From Siphonodentalium dalli (taxonomy: Eukaryota; Mollusca; Scaphopoda; Gadilida; Siphonodentaliidae): a stretch of 64,000 nucleotides of DNA. A model generated the notes under the pieces. The model did not search any database, was not told the DNA's origin, and saw nothing but the letters and a program-made list of their open reading frames with translations. Where the stretch lies: the NCBI GenBank assembly GCA_032622095.1, contig CP136064.1:250267827-250331826 (forward strand). Direction: 5' to 3'. Both the position numbers and the translations under genes were made by a program. Shown here in pieces: positions 50,486 to 61,613 of this stretch (the first letter of the stretch is position 1; every line of letters starts with the position of its first letter).

Positions 50486-51168
50486 TATGAATAAATATAT
50501 GTTCAGCCAATCAACTGACTAATGACGATAACGACACATGGAAACCGATGTTTTGAAGGACGAGTTCGTGTCAGACTTTTTTTTATTAAGCAATGGCAGA
50601 TGCGTATTTGTCGTGACCTGAAGATGTCTTGTTATCACACATTTGTTCCAATTAGGGTGGCACAACATGTGATGGAAGATATAACCAATTTTAAATGACA
50701 TGCGTATATACCATTGGAAACGATCCAGCAATGTATTTCTATAATAATTCGAAAATATTCTATGTACGGTACATGTATACCATATAGTAGTATGGCATAT
50801 GTGCCTTTAGATAATCTATTTACGATGATACTGCCGCCAGTGCGTGTTCTAGTCCGGGCGTTGATCGGACTACATTGTTTAACCTAGAGTGCACTGTAGA
50901 CGACTCATGTTTATCAATCATTTGTTCTTTACATATATGTAGATGGAATTGTCTAAATTTTGACTCCACTTTTAGAATTGCTATATTTATTTTTGATAGA
51001 AATATTCAGTGTTGAAACTTCGAGATATTTTCCGACACTCCGATACAAAATGTCGCAGAAATTGTTTGTTCTGCATGGAGAAAAATAGCCCGCCACCCCC
51101 CTTGGATCCGCCCTTGTCTCATATCTAAAAGAATGCACTGGCTTACAAGGTCAATGTAAATATTGTTA
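50486..51168. other. Intron 2 sequence, nothing firm
   Basis: No gene. A fragment near 51125-51170 (AAGAATGCACTGGCTTACAA) resembles the inner part of the piggyBac-like MITE. Confidence 0.35.
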
Positions 51169-51331
51169 TTGATTAAAATGACAACACTCTTTTGTTGATA
51201 ACTTTCAGCCTCACAGCCTTCTTCAGTCAAAGATATTATATATTGGTTAAATATTGAAGAGTTTATTATTTCGTAGATACATGTAAATTACCAACAAAAG
51301 AGTGTTGTCATTTTATTCAATAACAGGTCAA
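51169..51331. repeat. Inverted-repeat MITE with TTCAGTC core (intron 2)
   Basis: ATGACAACACTCTTTTGTTG and its complement enclose 'CACAGCCTTCTTCAGTC'. A distant relative at 61388-61510 has 'AACAACACTTTTTTGTA' and 'GGCCTTCATCAGCA' in the same order. Confidence 0.55.
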
Positions 51332-51404
51332 TTATTGTCTTCAATAACAATAATTCAATAACAGGTCAATTATTGTCCCTCTACAATAATTGTCAAATTA
51401 AAGA

Positions 51405-51746
51405 GGTACTGTAAACTAAATCCGACCATTTTTGGGACCATCTCCTTTTATACTCAACAGAATATATGCAACACATTAATGAATTTGAACCATAGATGAG
51501 TGCAAAATACACTCACTTACCATATGGATGATAGAAACAGCATGGTAATTATAACGAAAATGTATTTATGACTCCAGCCATAAATTCATTTTCATTATAA
51601 TTACCATGTTGTTTGCATCATTCATAGAGCACATGAGTGAATTTTGCACTAATCTATGGCTCAAAATTCATTAATGTTCTGCATATATTCTGTTGAGCAT
51701 AAAAGTAGATGGTCCCATAAATTGTCGGATTTAGTGTACAGTCCCC
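51405..51746. repeat. Near-perfect 340-bp palindrome (intron 2)
   Basis: The left arm 'ACTGTAAACTAAATCCGACC-TGGGACCATCT' is mirrored by 'AGATGGTCCCATAAATTGTC-GGATTTAGTGTACAGT', with the centre near 51570 (ATAAATTCATTTTCATTATAA). It would fold into a long hairpin. The half-copy at 43601-43803 is its right arm. Confidence 0.7.
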
Positions 51747-51749
51747 CTA

Positions 51750-51886
51750 TAAGTAAATATTGTTAGGCGAATGAATTCTCTTATATATGCAAGGCTCAAG
51801 AGTCAATATGGGAGACTCGCATATATAAGAGAATGCATTGGCACAGGGTTTTCACTTAATTTCAGGAAGCTCCAGTCATGGAAGGG
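51750..51886. mobile_element. piggyBac-like MITE, right half (intron 2)
   Basis: One ATTCTCTTATATATG hairpin is followed by TTTCAGGAAGCTCCAGTCATGG, then AAGGG and TTAA (51887-51890). This is the best-preserved right terminus of the family in the window. The left half is missing. Confidence 0.6.
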
Positions 51887-51890
51887 TTAA

Positions 51891-52371
51891 ATTGCTGTTG
51901 CCTTATCAGGATCTTGTCCACTGTATCGGCTTATATTCATGCAATGTTATCAAATGACTGACCAAGGTGCACACCACGTCCATGTCTGAAATGTCCTTTT
52001 CACCACCGCATATATACACTGTATACGTACCACAGCTGTGTGTCTTCCACCACAATGATCACAGAAGAGAGATAACTCTATTACACCATTACCTGAAATG
52101 TCTATCAACTTACGCCCCGAAGGGATGAAATTTGACAGGAAATTTTGCCATTAACCCATAGCTTATTGCCCATGGTACTGGGTTCTTTATCGTGCACACA
52201 TGGTTGTACAATAGACAGCCATTTACGTCCCCACCCGATGGGACTCCGTGATCAAACCAGTATCATCCCTGTACATCACACTGGGCAGTAGAGGATAACG
52301 ACACCTCAGTGAGGAATACACAATACTTTATATAGGCATGCTCACAGCTCCCGACTTTTGATTTTATAGAG
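51891..52371. other. Intron 2 sequence, nothing recognised
   Basis: No gene or repeat ends identified. Confidence 0.35.
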
Positions 52372-52379
52372 GATCGAGA

Positions 52380-52811
52380 TAGGGCTGCAATGATTCAGAC
52401 CTTCACGATGCGAATCACGATTTTACTATCACGATGCGATCCGCATCGCAATGCAATTTTTTGGCAACAGACGGCTGTGAAAACTAGATGAACCACTTTC
52501 TCATTTTTAGTATGTATATTCTCATCAGTGTTCACCTCAGCATATTCATTGAAGTAAATTACATGTCCTAACTAAAATGACCAAAATGCATGGCCAGGTA
52601 TTACAAGTAGACTATAATAGTTAATACAGTCCCCAGATCTGCCCAGATGTGAAGTTTTGGGTGGAAAAGTTTTGATCTCTGACTATTGATAACTCTGCAT
52701 ACATGTACATGAATTGTTTTTGCATCGCATTGCACCCTCCCAATATGATGCATTGCATCGTGAAGTTCAAAATGTGATGCATCGGAATCGTGATGAATTG
52801 TTGCAGCCTTA
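52380..52811. mobile_element. hAT MITE, 432 bp, before exon 3
   Basis: The ends TAGGGCTGCAATGATTCA and the complement of TAAGGCTGCAACAATTCATC are flanked by GATCGAGA on both sides (52372-52379 and 52812-52819), a perfect 8-bp duplication. Subterminal GATGCGAT/ATCGCAT motifs are repeated. There is no coding capacity. The right edge is 73 bases upstream of exon 3. Confidence 0.82.
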
Positions 52812-52892
52812 GATCGAGATGAATTGATCCGAGGTCCAAGCGAAACCTATCAGACAGTCTGCATGTTTATTGTATGTAATTTTCTGTTTCAG

Positions 52893-53038
52893 CTGTTCAT
52901 ATCTTTGCTGAGCACTTCATGTGTGAAATCAAAATTCTGCCAGGATGAGCTAGCTCTGGCTTACATATCAGATACATCCATCTTCCCACTCTCCTTAGAA
53001 GACTCGGAGGATCTATACCCTCAGATGGACACAGGAAT
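52893..53038 (+). CDS. TIR-domain protein, exon 3 (catalytic-Glu region)
   Basis: The acceptor is TTCTGTTTCAG|CTG and the donor AAT|GTAAGT, which is a perfect consensus. The exon encodes residues 144-191 and two bases of codon 192. LFISLLSTSCVKSKFCQDEL is the third strand followed by the SxxCxxEL-type helix. Glu162 sits where NAD-cleaving TIR domains such as SARM1 and the TIR_2 families carry the catalytic glutamate, and Cys159 precedes it as the usual WC/FC position. The next segment, AYISDTSIFPLSLED, fits the fourth strand. The exon leaves in phase 2 and joins exon 4 to give TGMKLQLARFRW. It is bracketed by two hAT-type MITEs, at 52380-52811 and 53062-53465. Confidence 0.88.
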
Positions 53039-53061
53039 GTAAGTGTATTTATAGCCACACA

Positions 53062-53465
53062 CAAGCCTGGATAGAGTGTGTCTGACATTTGCAGAATGAG
53101 GTCCCCAGAGGGTGAATTTAGTGATGCTGTCCTGAATGGCGGGCTAGAATCACCAAATTAACCATCTGGGAACCTCATTCTGCATAGGCCTCAACTGCTA
53201 TGAAAGACCTAGGATCAGATTGAAGTTCCCCAGTTGAAGTTTGTGATTTTCAACCATTAGTCAACTCCATTTGGCATGTTATATTCTGTAAATTAGGGGA
53301 AATAGAAACTGAACAGAGGGGAAAAAGTAACTTAAAACAATGTTAATGCGAAACTATAGATACTTACCAGAAGATGAGGCCTAAGCAGAATGATGTCCCC
53401 AGAGGGTGAATTTGGTGATGCTAGCCTGCTGTGCAAGTGTCAGACACACACTATATACAGGCTTG
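53062..53465. mobile_element. CAAGCCTGG MITE 23 bases after exon 3
   Basis: It has the same family and layout as 44839-45308: CAAGCCTGGATAGAGTGTG at the left, complement ending CAGGCTTG at the right. Flanks GCCACACA (53054-53061) and GCCAAACA (53466-53473) form an 8-bp duplication with one mismatch. The left hairpin is complete (53090-53184). The right one is reduced to one arm (about 53383-53430). Confidence 0.72.
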
Positions 53466-53512
53466 GCCAAACACTTTGGCTCTTTTTCATTAGAAGCAAT
53501 TTACTACATAGT

Positions 53513-54329
53513 CAGGTTCGAAAATCTAAAAAAGCTTCTAGAAACAAATGTGCAGGCATTTTTCTTTCAAAAGCTTTTGAGAATTGTTTCTAAAGGTATT
53601 TTTTATGCTGATTTCAAAAACCAATGTTGGCAAGTTGACAATTTTTTATTTCTGGTCAAAAATGGCAATTCAAAATGGCCACCATCAAAACAAAAGTTTA
53701 CGATTGTTGTCAGGTGTTGTTCGAATATTGAGTATTTCCATACTTTCGAACGAATGGGAACAAGAAGAAGTATACACAGATCATATGTGGTAATTTAAAG
53801 TGAACATGTTTGACATTTAACCCCATTTATGCCCAAAAAATTACAAAAAAACGCGAATTTTATAAATTATTACGGTCTTAAAAGGCAGAAAGTGAAATAT
53901 GCTGGAAACGTATCCTTCAAATGGTATAGACAGTTGTGTCTAATTTGTAATCTGATTCCAAAAAACAATAATTTATAAAATTCACGTTTTTTGTCATTTT
54001 TGGGCATAAATTGGGTTAAATGTCAAACATGTTCACTTTAAATTACCACATATGTTCTGTGTATAGTGTCTCTTGCCACAATTCGTTCGAAAGTACGGAA
54101 ATGCATAATATTCAAATGTCTTAGAAAAACATATAACAGTAAACGAACATCTAAACTTTGTTCTGATGGTGGCCATTTTGAATTGTCATTTTGGGTGAGA
54201 AATAATAATTTGTCAACTTGCCAACATTGGTTTTTGAAATCAGCATAAAAAATACCATTAGAAACAATTCTCAAAAGCTTTTGAAAGAAAAATGCCCGCA
54301 CCTTTCACTTTTATACCATTTCGAACCTG
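53513..54329. mobile_element. Foldback element, 817 bp, with arms of over 300 bp
   Basis: CAGGTTCGAAA and its complement form the ends. The two arms (about 53513-53850 and 53990-54329) are near-perfect inverted copies, seen for example as CTTTCAAAAGCTTTTGAGAA in both and 'GGCATAAATTGGG/CCCCATTTATGCC' near the centre. Translations of both arms look alike only because they are the same DNA. It lies in intron 3 just after the truncated CAAGCCTGG MITE. Confidence 0.75.
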
Positions 54330-54529
54330 CTAACATTACATAATTATGTAATATAAAAACAATAATGGCTTTGCATAGTAAATTAGTTTTGAAAATCCAT
54401 CAACAAGCTAATATTTATTTTGTGCTGGAATTGTTAAAGGCATATGTTTATTTCTCTAATTACTTCAAACTGATATTTTACTAATGGTAGCAAGATAGCA
54501 CACCTGGCAATTTCAATATTTATAGGGCC

Positions 54530-54850
54530 TCATCTTCTGTGAAGTATCTATAGTCTCAAATTAACATTGTTTTAGTTACTTTTTCCCTTCTGTTCAGTTT
54601 CTGTATCACCTAATATGCAGAAGATAAAATGCATAATCGAGGTGATTAATGGGTGAACATCACCTGCAACTTCAACCGATGAACTTCAATATAATTATAA
54701 GTCTCCCATAGCAGTTGAGACCTAGGAATAATGAGGTTCCCAGAGGGTGAATTTGGTGGTGACATTAGTCCATGTGGGATAACATCACTTAATTCATCCT
54801 CTGAGGACCTCATTCTGCAAATGTCAGAAACACTATATCTGCCTTTGCTG
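54530..54850. mobile_element. CAAGCCTGG-family MITE, inverted and truncated
   Basis: The linker (complement of 'AACAATGTTAATTTGAG' and neighbours) is followed by one complete hairpin (54729-54819), then 'ATGTCAGAAACACTATAT', read in the opposite orientation to the other copies. The outer end has decayed (GCCTTTGCTG). Confidence 0.55.
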
Positions 54851-55299
54851 ATAAACATACAGAAATAATTCCGCCAATGAGAGTTACAACATATCATTTA
54901 TTATCAGAGTATCTTCTTAGACATCGTTGATCTGCCCATTTCACAGCTGTTTGTCATCATAAATAAAATAAAACATGCATATTTATCATTATATTTATCG
55001 ATGTTGACAGCCTATAGTGATACATGTAGGTAAGTATCATGAACATCACTCATATCATATAATATTGGGGTAAACTTCAATGTTGAAGTTATGATCGAGA
55101 GCGAGCCCGACAAAGTGACGGTCATAAAATACTATGGAGAGACTTCGAAACCGCTGGATGCAACAAGCTTCCTAACTTCCAGTGCATGCACAGTCTATTT
55201 TTCGTTGCAACTTAGCCTCACAATGATTGTTCCAATCGATGAGACATCAAAAGAGTCCTGTTTTTCTGGCGAATAACATACTGTAAAACAGGTCGCTAT
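54851..55299. other. Intron 3 sequence before flank F
   Basis: A 61-codon frame at 55091-55276 has no recognised domain. It might be part of the hAT remnant that flank F belongs to. Nothing else was seen. Confidence 0.3.
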
Positions 55300-55535
55300 C
55301 CCTCGCGTGATGACTGAATCTAGATCAGAAACATGTTTTTATAATACAGTAACCGCGACGAGGTGGTTGTATTTTTGGGTTCCATCCCAATCGTTTGTGC
55401 TTTATGCATGATAAAAATGGAAGTATACTGCATGCATCAATGATTGCTACCAATGAAATGTTTATCTATACCTTTCTGGGAAGTATGGCGATTAGATGAC
55501 TAGGAGATTGCTAATCGATTATCACCGAATTTCTA
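55300..55535. repeat. hAT-end flank F, copy 1
   Basis: This 236-bp segment runs from CCCTCGCGTGATGACTG to ACCGAATTTCTA. It recurs in full at 59535-59770 and in part (last 171 bp) at 59088-59258. In the third copy it continues into a hAT-like terminus (complement of TAGTGTTGAAACGATTAGTC, 59771-59793). Here it is cut by the start of B-array sequence at 55536. Confidence 0.8.
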
Positions 55536-58500
55536 TGTATGTTGTTCTGTTCATACTTTTCGAATATCTCTCGCCTCTATCGACATAATACGGCAAGTAG
55601 GTAATCGTTTAGAAGTACTAGAAATTCCCCATCGAATGACACCAAACACGTGACGATTGGTTGAAGGAATTTAAATTCATAGTGCATTTTCTGTAAACTT
55701 GAAAAAAATGAAGTGGCACATTTCTCAACCGATTCATAAAATTCACTCATAATGACACTCAGTACATCTTATAGATACTTCACAACAATTTTGGTTCAAA
55801 TCAGCGACAAAAAAAATTTGACAAATTTTGACCCCCCTCCCTAGAGCGGACAATTTTCATTGGATCTTGGTCAATATTTCACCATTTCATCTTCTCTCTA
55901 TGGACAAGACGCTCACATAAACCAAATCCAGTTTATGTGCGTCGTCTAGGAGGAGATAGAGTCAAAAGCACTTTCTCCTCAATTGATGTATGAATACAAT
56001 ATTCGATGGTCTGTAACTTGGACATTTTTCAACCGATTTCCAAAATTCTTTCAGGAGGATCATTAGTACGTCCTATAGATACACCACAGTAAAAATAGTT
56101 GAAATCATCGCAAAAAAAAAATTGCGAAAATTTTGCCCCCACCCAAACCCCAAAAATATAAGTCCGTCCCTGTTCAAAACTTTTTTTCGTATCAAGTTGC
56201 TAATGATCAACTGCATAGAAGATCTCAATCTGGATACTTTACATGCCATAGCCAGACGTAGGATATGAAATAAATCGAGTTTTGCGAACATGGGCGACAA
56301 CTCTGTGGCGAAAGCGCGGATATAAATTGTAATGCATTCACCCAATAGGACATAATGAGTTGTACATGTGGTCCAAATTTGGAGTCTCTGCTGCTCATAC
56401 TTTTCGAGATACAGCATCCAAATTTTTCACAAAAGGGGAGATAACTCTGTAAATCAAGGGCGGACAATATCCTATATAGTCTATTGACCTAGAATTAGTA
56501 TAGGTCTATATACGTACGAAATTCCAGATCTCTATATATTGTACTTCCAGAGATATAAGAGTTACAAATTTGCTAAGAATAATAATAATAATAATAATAT
56601 TGGGAAAAAAAATAAAAAATTGAATAACAATATACTTCCATATTAAAATATGGAAGTATTAATAAGGGAATCGCGCGAAATTGATTGGTATGTCGATAGT
56701 ATGGTTTATTGACATTTCTGTGTTCAGTTTGAACGTTCTGATGTGACCTCCACCCATGCCTCGAAATTTGGTGACGTGGATAGAAAAGTCGCCATATCTC
56801 GGCCAATTTTTGAGATATCTAGCTAATTTTTGCGTCATTGTGTTCGTATTTGATGCCCCTATAATATTTACCTGGGTTTTGGTGAGGTATTGTGTCGATA
56901 TTTTATAATGTAGGCCAATATGTATGTTGTTCTGTTCATACTTTTCGAATATCTCTCGCCTCTATCGACATAATACGGCAAGTAGGTAATCGTTTAGAAG
57001 TACTAGAAATTCCCCATCGAATGACACCAAACACGTGACGATTGGTTGAAGGGAATTTAAATTCATAGTGCATTTTCTGTAAACTTGAAAAAAATGAAGT
57101 GGCCACAATTTCTACATTTCTCAACCGATTCATAAAATTCACTCATAATGACACTCAGTACATCTTTATAGATACTTCACAACAATTTTGGTTCAAATCA
57201 GCGACAAAAAAAATTTGACAAATTTTGACCCCCCTCCCTAGAGCGGACAATTTTCATTGGATCTTGGTCAATATTTCACCATTTCATCTTCTCTCTATGG
57301 ACAAGACGCTCACATAAACCAAATCCAGTTTATGTGCGTCGGTCTAGGAGGAGATAGAGTCAAAAGCACTTTCTCCTCAATTGATGTATGAATACAATAT
57401 TCGATGGTCTGTAACTTGGACATTTTTCAACCGATTTCCAAAATTCTTTCAGGAGGATCATTAGTACGTCCTATAGATACACCACAGTAAAAATAGTTGA
57501 AATCATCGCAAAAAAAAAATTGCGAAAATTTTGCCCCCACCCAAACCCCAAAAATATAAGTCCGTCCCTGTTCAAAACTTTTTTTCGTATCAAGTTGCCT
57601 AAATGATCAACTGCATAGAAGATCTCAAATCTGGGATACTTTACATGCCATAGCCAGACGTAGGATATGAAATAAATCGAGATTTTGCGAATCCCATGGG
57701 CGACAACTCTGTGGCGAAAGCGCGGATATAAATTGTAATGCATTCACCCAATAGGACATAATGAGTTGTACATGTGGTCCAAATTTGGAGTCTCTGCTGC
57801 TCATACTTTTCGAGATACAGCATCCAAATTTTTCACAAAAGGGGAGATAACTCTGTAAATCAAGGCGGACAATATCCTATATAGTCCTATTGACCTAGAA
57901 TTAGTATAGGTCTATATACGTACGAAATTCCAGATCTCTATATATTGTACTTCCAGAGATATAAGAGTTACAAATTTGCTAAGAATAATAATAATAATAA
58001 TAATATTGGAAAAAAATAAAAAATTGAATAACAATATACTTCCATATTAAAATATGGAAGTATAATAACAATGAAAAATTATCGAAAAAGGGCCATAACT
58101 CTGTCAAAAGATATGGGACCAACATCCGGATACCATTATATTTTAGTAGAACTTAGATGCCTAAATTCGCTAGAGATTTCGCGGTCCTCCTCCCATTAGT
58201 TTCTAAGTATTTCCAATTAAACAGAAAACGGCCGCAGTAGAAAAACAATATACTTTCCTTGGTTACACCATGGAAGTATAATAATAGGGAAAATCATGAG
58301 TGGAAAGAATCACAGTTTAGGGACGGAAAATATGAAGTATGGTGAGTATATGTTGTCCTAACATGTGTAGGTTGATCTCAAGTGTTTGGACGTGACCCCA
58401 CCCCTGCCTCGAAATTGGGTGACGGGATTGGGGAAAACATCAACCCTGGCACAAAATGCGAAGTTTGAGGGCCCGTAACTCCGTTAGTTTCCAACGGATT

Positions 58501-59087
58501 TAAAAATTGTTTCCAGTTTTGCGATCTGCCGCTGACATAGATTGCATAACACAAGTTTCATCTGATTCGGACCCGAATAACACTTTGGTTATTGGAAAGC
58601 ATATGGGCCCAAATTCAAAATTGGATGGCCAAAATCTCCGCCATTTTCACACGGATTTACGATCTGTTTTCAGCATCGTGATCAACGTATATGGTAGATG
58701 TTACATTCCAAGTTTCATCTGATTCGGAGAAGAATACAAAAATGGTACCGCGGACTACCCCTCCCCTGACCCACAATACTGAACCGACACTGGAAAAATT
58801 ACACCCACCGCGTGCCCTCTTCAGTCCGTACGTATTTTCGTATCAGATGACATCCTATGTTCGATATCTTCGGAGGAGATGTGTACACAAGCACATGGGT
58901 CCAAAATCGCAAAGTTTGAGGGCCCGCAATTCCGTCAGTTTTCGATGGATTTTCGAAATTCTTTCAATTTCTAGATCGGCTCATGTTGCAGATGTTATAT
59001 TCCAAGTTTCATCTGATTCGGAGAAGAATTAAAAATTGGTACCACGGACCACCCCTCCCCAGACCCACAATAATGAACAGAATTTTT
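55536..59087. repeat. Displaced copy of the B / A-type array end (3.55 kb)
   Basis: It is collinear with 31142-34690, with offset 24394 at the B-to-A junction and 24397 at the right end. It contains a partial B unit, one full B unit, the linker-hairpin and about 1 kb of the A-type unit. It carries many one- to five-base indels relative to the main array. It sits in intron 3 inside flank F. Confidence 0.88.
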
Positions 59088-59258
59088 GGTTGTATTTTTG
59101 GGTTCCATCCCAATCGTTTGTGCTTTATGCATGATAAAAATGGAAGTATACTGCATGCATCAATGATTGCTACCAATGAAATGTTTATCTATACCTTTCT
59201 GGGAAGTATGGCGATTAGATGACTAGGAGATTGCTAATCGATTATCACCGAATTTCTA
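59088..59258. repeat. hAT-end flank F, copy 2 (partial)
   Basis: The last 171 bp of F, from GGTTGTATTTTTGGG to ACCGAATTTCTA, again followed by TGTATGTTGTTCTG of the B unit exactly as at 55536. Confidence 0.8.
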
Positions 59259-59534
59259 TGTATGTTGTTCTGTTCATACTTTTCGAATATCTCTCGCCTC
59301 TATCGACATAATACGGCAAGTAGGTAATCGTTTAGAAGTACTAGAAATTCCCCATCGAATGACACCAAACACGTGACGATTGGTTGAAGGAATTTAAATT
59401 CATAGTGCATTTTCTGTAAACTTGAAAAAAATGAAGTGGCCACAATTTCTACATTTCTCAACCGATTCATAAAATTCACTCATAATGACACTCAGTACAT
59501 CTTATAGATACTTCACAACAATTTTGGTTCAAAT
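59259..59534. repeat. B-unit fragment, 276 bp
   Basis: It begins at the same base of the B unit as 55536 (TGTATGTTGTTCTGTTC) and stops at TTGGTTCAAATC, where flank F copy 3 starts. Confidence 0.85.
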
Positions 59535-59793
59535 CCCTCGCGTGATGACTGAATCTAGATCAGAAACATGTTTTTATAATACAGTAACCGCGACGAGGTG
59601 GTTGTATTTTTGGGTTCCATCCCAATCGTTTGTGCTTTATGCATGATAAAAATGGAAGTATACTGCATGCATCAATGATTGCTACCAATGAAATGTTTAT
59701 CTATACCTTTCTGGGAAGTATGGCGATTAGATGACTAGGAGATTGCTAATCGATTATCACCGAATTTCTAGTCGACTAATCGTTTCAACACTA
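59535..59793. mobile_element. hAT-like remnant: flank F copy 3 plus terminus
   Basis: Full F is followed by GTCGACTAATCGTTTCAACA and CTA. Read on the minus strand this gives TAGTGTTGAAACGATTAGTC, the style of a hAT end. A weak candidate for the opposite end (CAATGTTGAAGTTATGATCG) lies near 55078; no matching target duplication was found. Confidence 0.45.
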
Positions 59794-59887
59794 GATCAAT
59801 TGAAGAGAGGTCACAGTGAAACTCTCATATTTAATGAACCATATATTGTACCTTTATCAAATTGTTCCTTTTTACTTAGCTTGTCCA

Positions 59888-60021
59888 GGAAAATTGTTAT
59901 GCCAATGTATTCCCTCATATATGCGAGGCTCCCTATGTGAGACTCGAATATAAGAGTATTAGAGAATGCATTGGCACAGGGTTTTTCGCAAAATCTCAGG
60001 AAGCTCCATTCATGGAAGGGT
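59888..60021. mobile_element. piggyBac-like MITE, right half (intron 3)
   Basis: It contains a decayed hairpin (CTCATATATGCGAGGCTCCC and its partner) and the terminal AGGAAGCTCCATTCATGG, with the closing GGGTTAA changed to GGGTGAA. It is a fragment. Confidence 0.5.
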
Positions 60022-60358
60022 GAATACATCTTTAATTTCGCCAGCCATCCTTTATGTTTCTATATGATCTAGCCTGAGAGCTTTCCGATGAAGCCATATT
60101 TCCGACTAAATCCTAAAAATTACCCATAATTCTGCTGTGGTTAAGGAGTCGATTATTTAGGGCATTACTGTAGATCTCAATTTTGAGATGAAGGAGGGAG
60201 GCTATGTATTTTGTAATTTTTTCACAAAATCTGGAAAACATACTCCAAAAACACACAAAAATTTATTTTCATTGTTTAAATCCAATATCTCATAAATTTC
60301 TTTGAGTAGAGAGGTGCCTGAGAACAGGGAATTTATATTTATTTAGCCTAAATGCTTA
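60022..60358. other. Intron 3 sequence, nothing recognised
   Basis: AT-rich, no gene or repeat ends. Confidence 0.35.
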
Positions 60359-60716
60359 TTAGCTCAACTTACTTTGTAAGTTTGAGCTATTGCCATGGTT
60401 TGGAGTCCGTCGTCTGTGTGTGCGTGTGTGTGTGCGTGTGTCTGTAAACAATTTCCTTTGGCGCGGGCTACAGGTCGTACCTTTGTTCTGATCTTTATAA
60501 AATTTGTCATGGATGTTAATATTGTCATGTAGATGGGAACGAGTGATTTTGGGGTCGTTCGGCCAAAACACATGGCCGCCAGCAGCCATCTTGGATTTTA
60601 CTCTTTGCATGACTAAATCCTTTGGCACAGGTCAGACATTGCAATTACATGTAGCACCTTTCCTTTCCTATATACTGTCAACCATTAAATTATTCCCCTA
60701 CCTAAGTTGAGCTACA
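60359..60716. repeat. TAGCTCAACTTA-ended element with GT-rich tract (intron 3)
   Basis: TAGCTCAACTTA (60359) and TAAGTTGAGCTA (about 60703) are inverted ends. Inside are GAGTCCGTCGTC, a GTGTGTGCGTGTG tract and a 'GGCCAAAACACATGGCCGCC' block. It shows the same style as the TCCGTCCG elements but has clear ends. Confidence 0.55.
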
Positions 60717-61387
60717 GTGTCATTGACACTTTCATTGATGAGTAGTTCCCTAAGGGAATGTTCAAATAATAAGTTCATCAAACTGCCATAATTTTGTACC
60801 GGTATATCATATCCACTACATTTAGAGGATAAAATTCCAATACTTTTGCAGGGCTTAAAATTTGTAAGAGAAACAGAATCGATTTTCGCAAATGATTCTC
60901 GCAAAGTGAAATATGAGAATCAACATTGATTCTCTCATACATACATGTATCTCACCTTTGTTGTATAAAGACATCATATCATAGCTATTATGCCAGGGTG
61001 TTTTTTTTTCAATTGGCTAACAGTAAATCTTTCAAAATTGAAAGCTATACATATACAATAAATATTGCAATTCTGTATTCCTGTCACATTTACATCAACT
61101 CATTTCACGGAAGATACAGGGAGAGGGTAAACATTTTTAGGATTTTAATGTAAGATATAACTGTTGAGAAATTGACTCAGTGTATTGAATTTTGAAAACT
61201 TTCCTGGGGGATGCCCTTCAAACCATCTCTAACATAGTACAAGTAATACACCATATCCCCCTCATAACCAACTTGTGGCATATCAGGATTTGATTTTGAT
61301 TCTCGTACCCTCAAACTTGTGAATCAGCTTTGATTCTCACAGAAATGTATGGATTTTGAAGCCTGCTTTTGATAGAGTACTTTATAG
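60717..61387. other. Intron 3 sequence, nothing recognised
   Basis: 'TGATTCTC' motifs occur several times between 60885 and 61340, but no unit is clear. No gene. Confidence 0.35.
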
Positions 61388-61510
61388 GATACATTATATA
61401 GGATACTTTTTGGATAAAATAACAACACTTTTTTGTAAAAATTATTTTCGGGCTCGTGGCCTTCATCAGCAAGACAATAAGATGAACTGGTTATTTTATC
61501 CAGTAACAGA
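61388..61510. repeat. Relative of the TTCAGTC-core MITE (intron 3)
   Basis: GGATAAAATAACAACAC and TTATTTTATCC are inverted ends around 'GGCCTTCATCAGCAAG'. It ends about 100 bases before exon 4. Confidence 0.45.
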
Positions 61511-61613
61511 ATGTCCCTCCGGACAATTTTCCACATAAGTATACTTTATAACTGGGTGGGAGAATCTATTTAGTAAAGAACTGGTTAACAATAATATGGT
61601 ACTGGTTCTTCAG

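Noticed and set aside
53406-54301. Similar proteins predicted on opposite strands
   Set aside because: They are the two arms of one foldback element, not a gene pair.
55091-55276. 61-codon frame as a TIR gene exon
   Set aside because: Exon 3 joins exon 4 in phase to a good TIR end, and this frame has no TIR similarity; it may belong to a hAT remnant.
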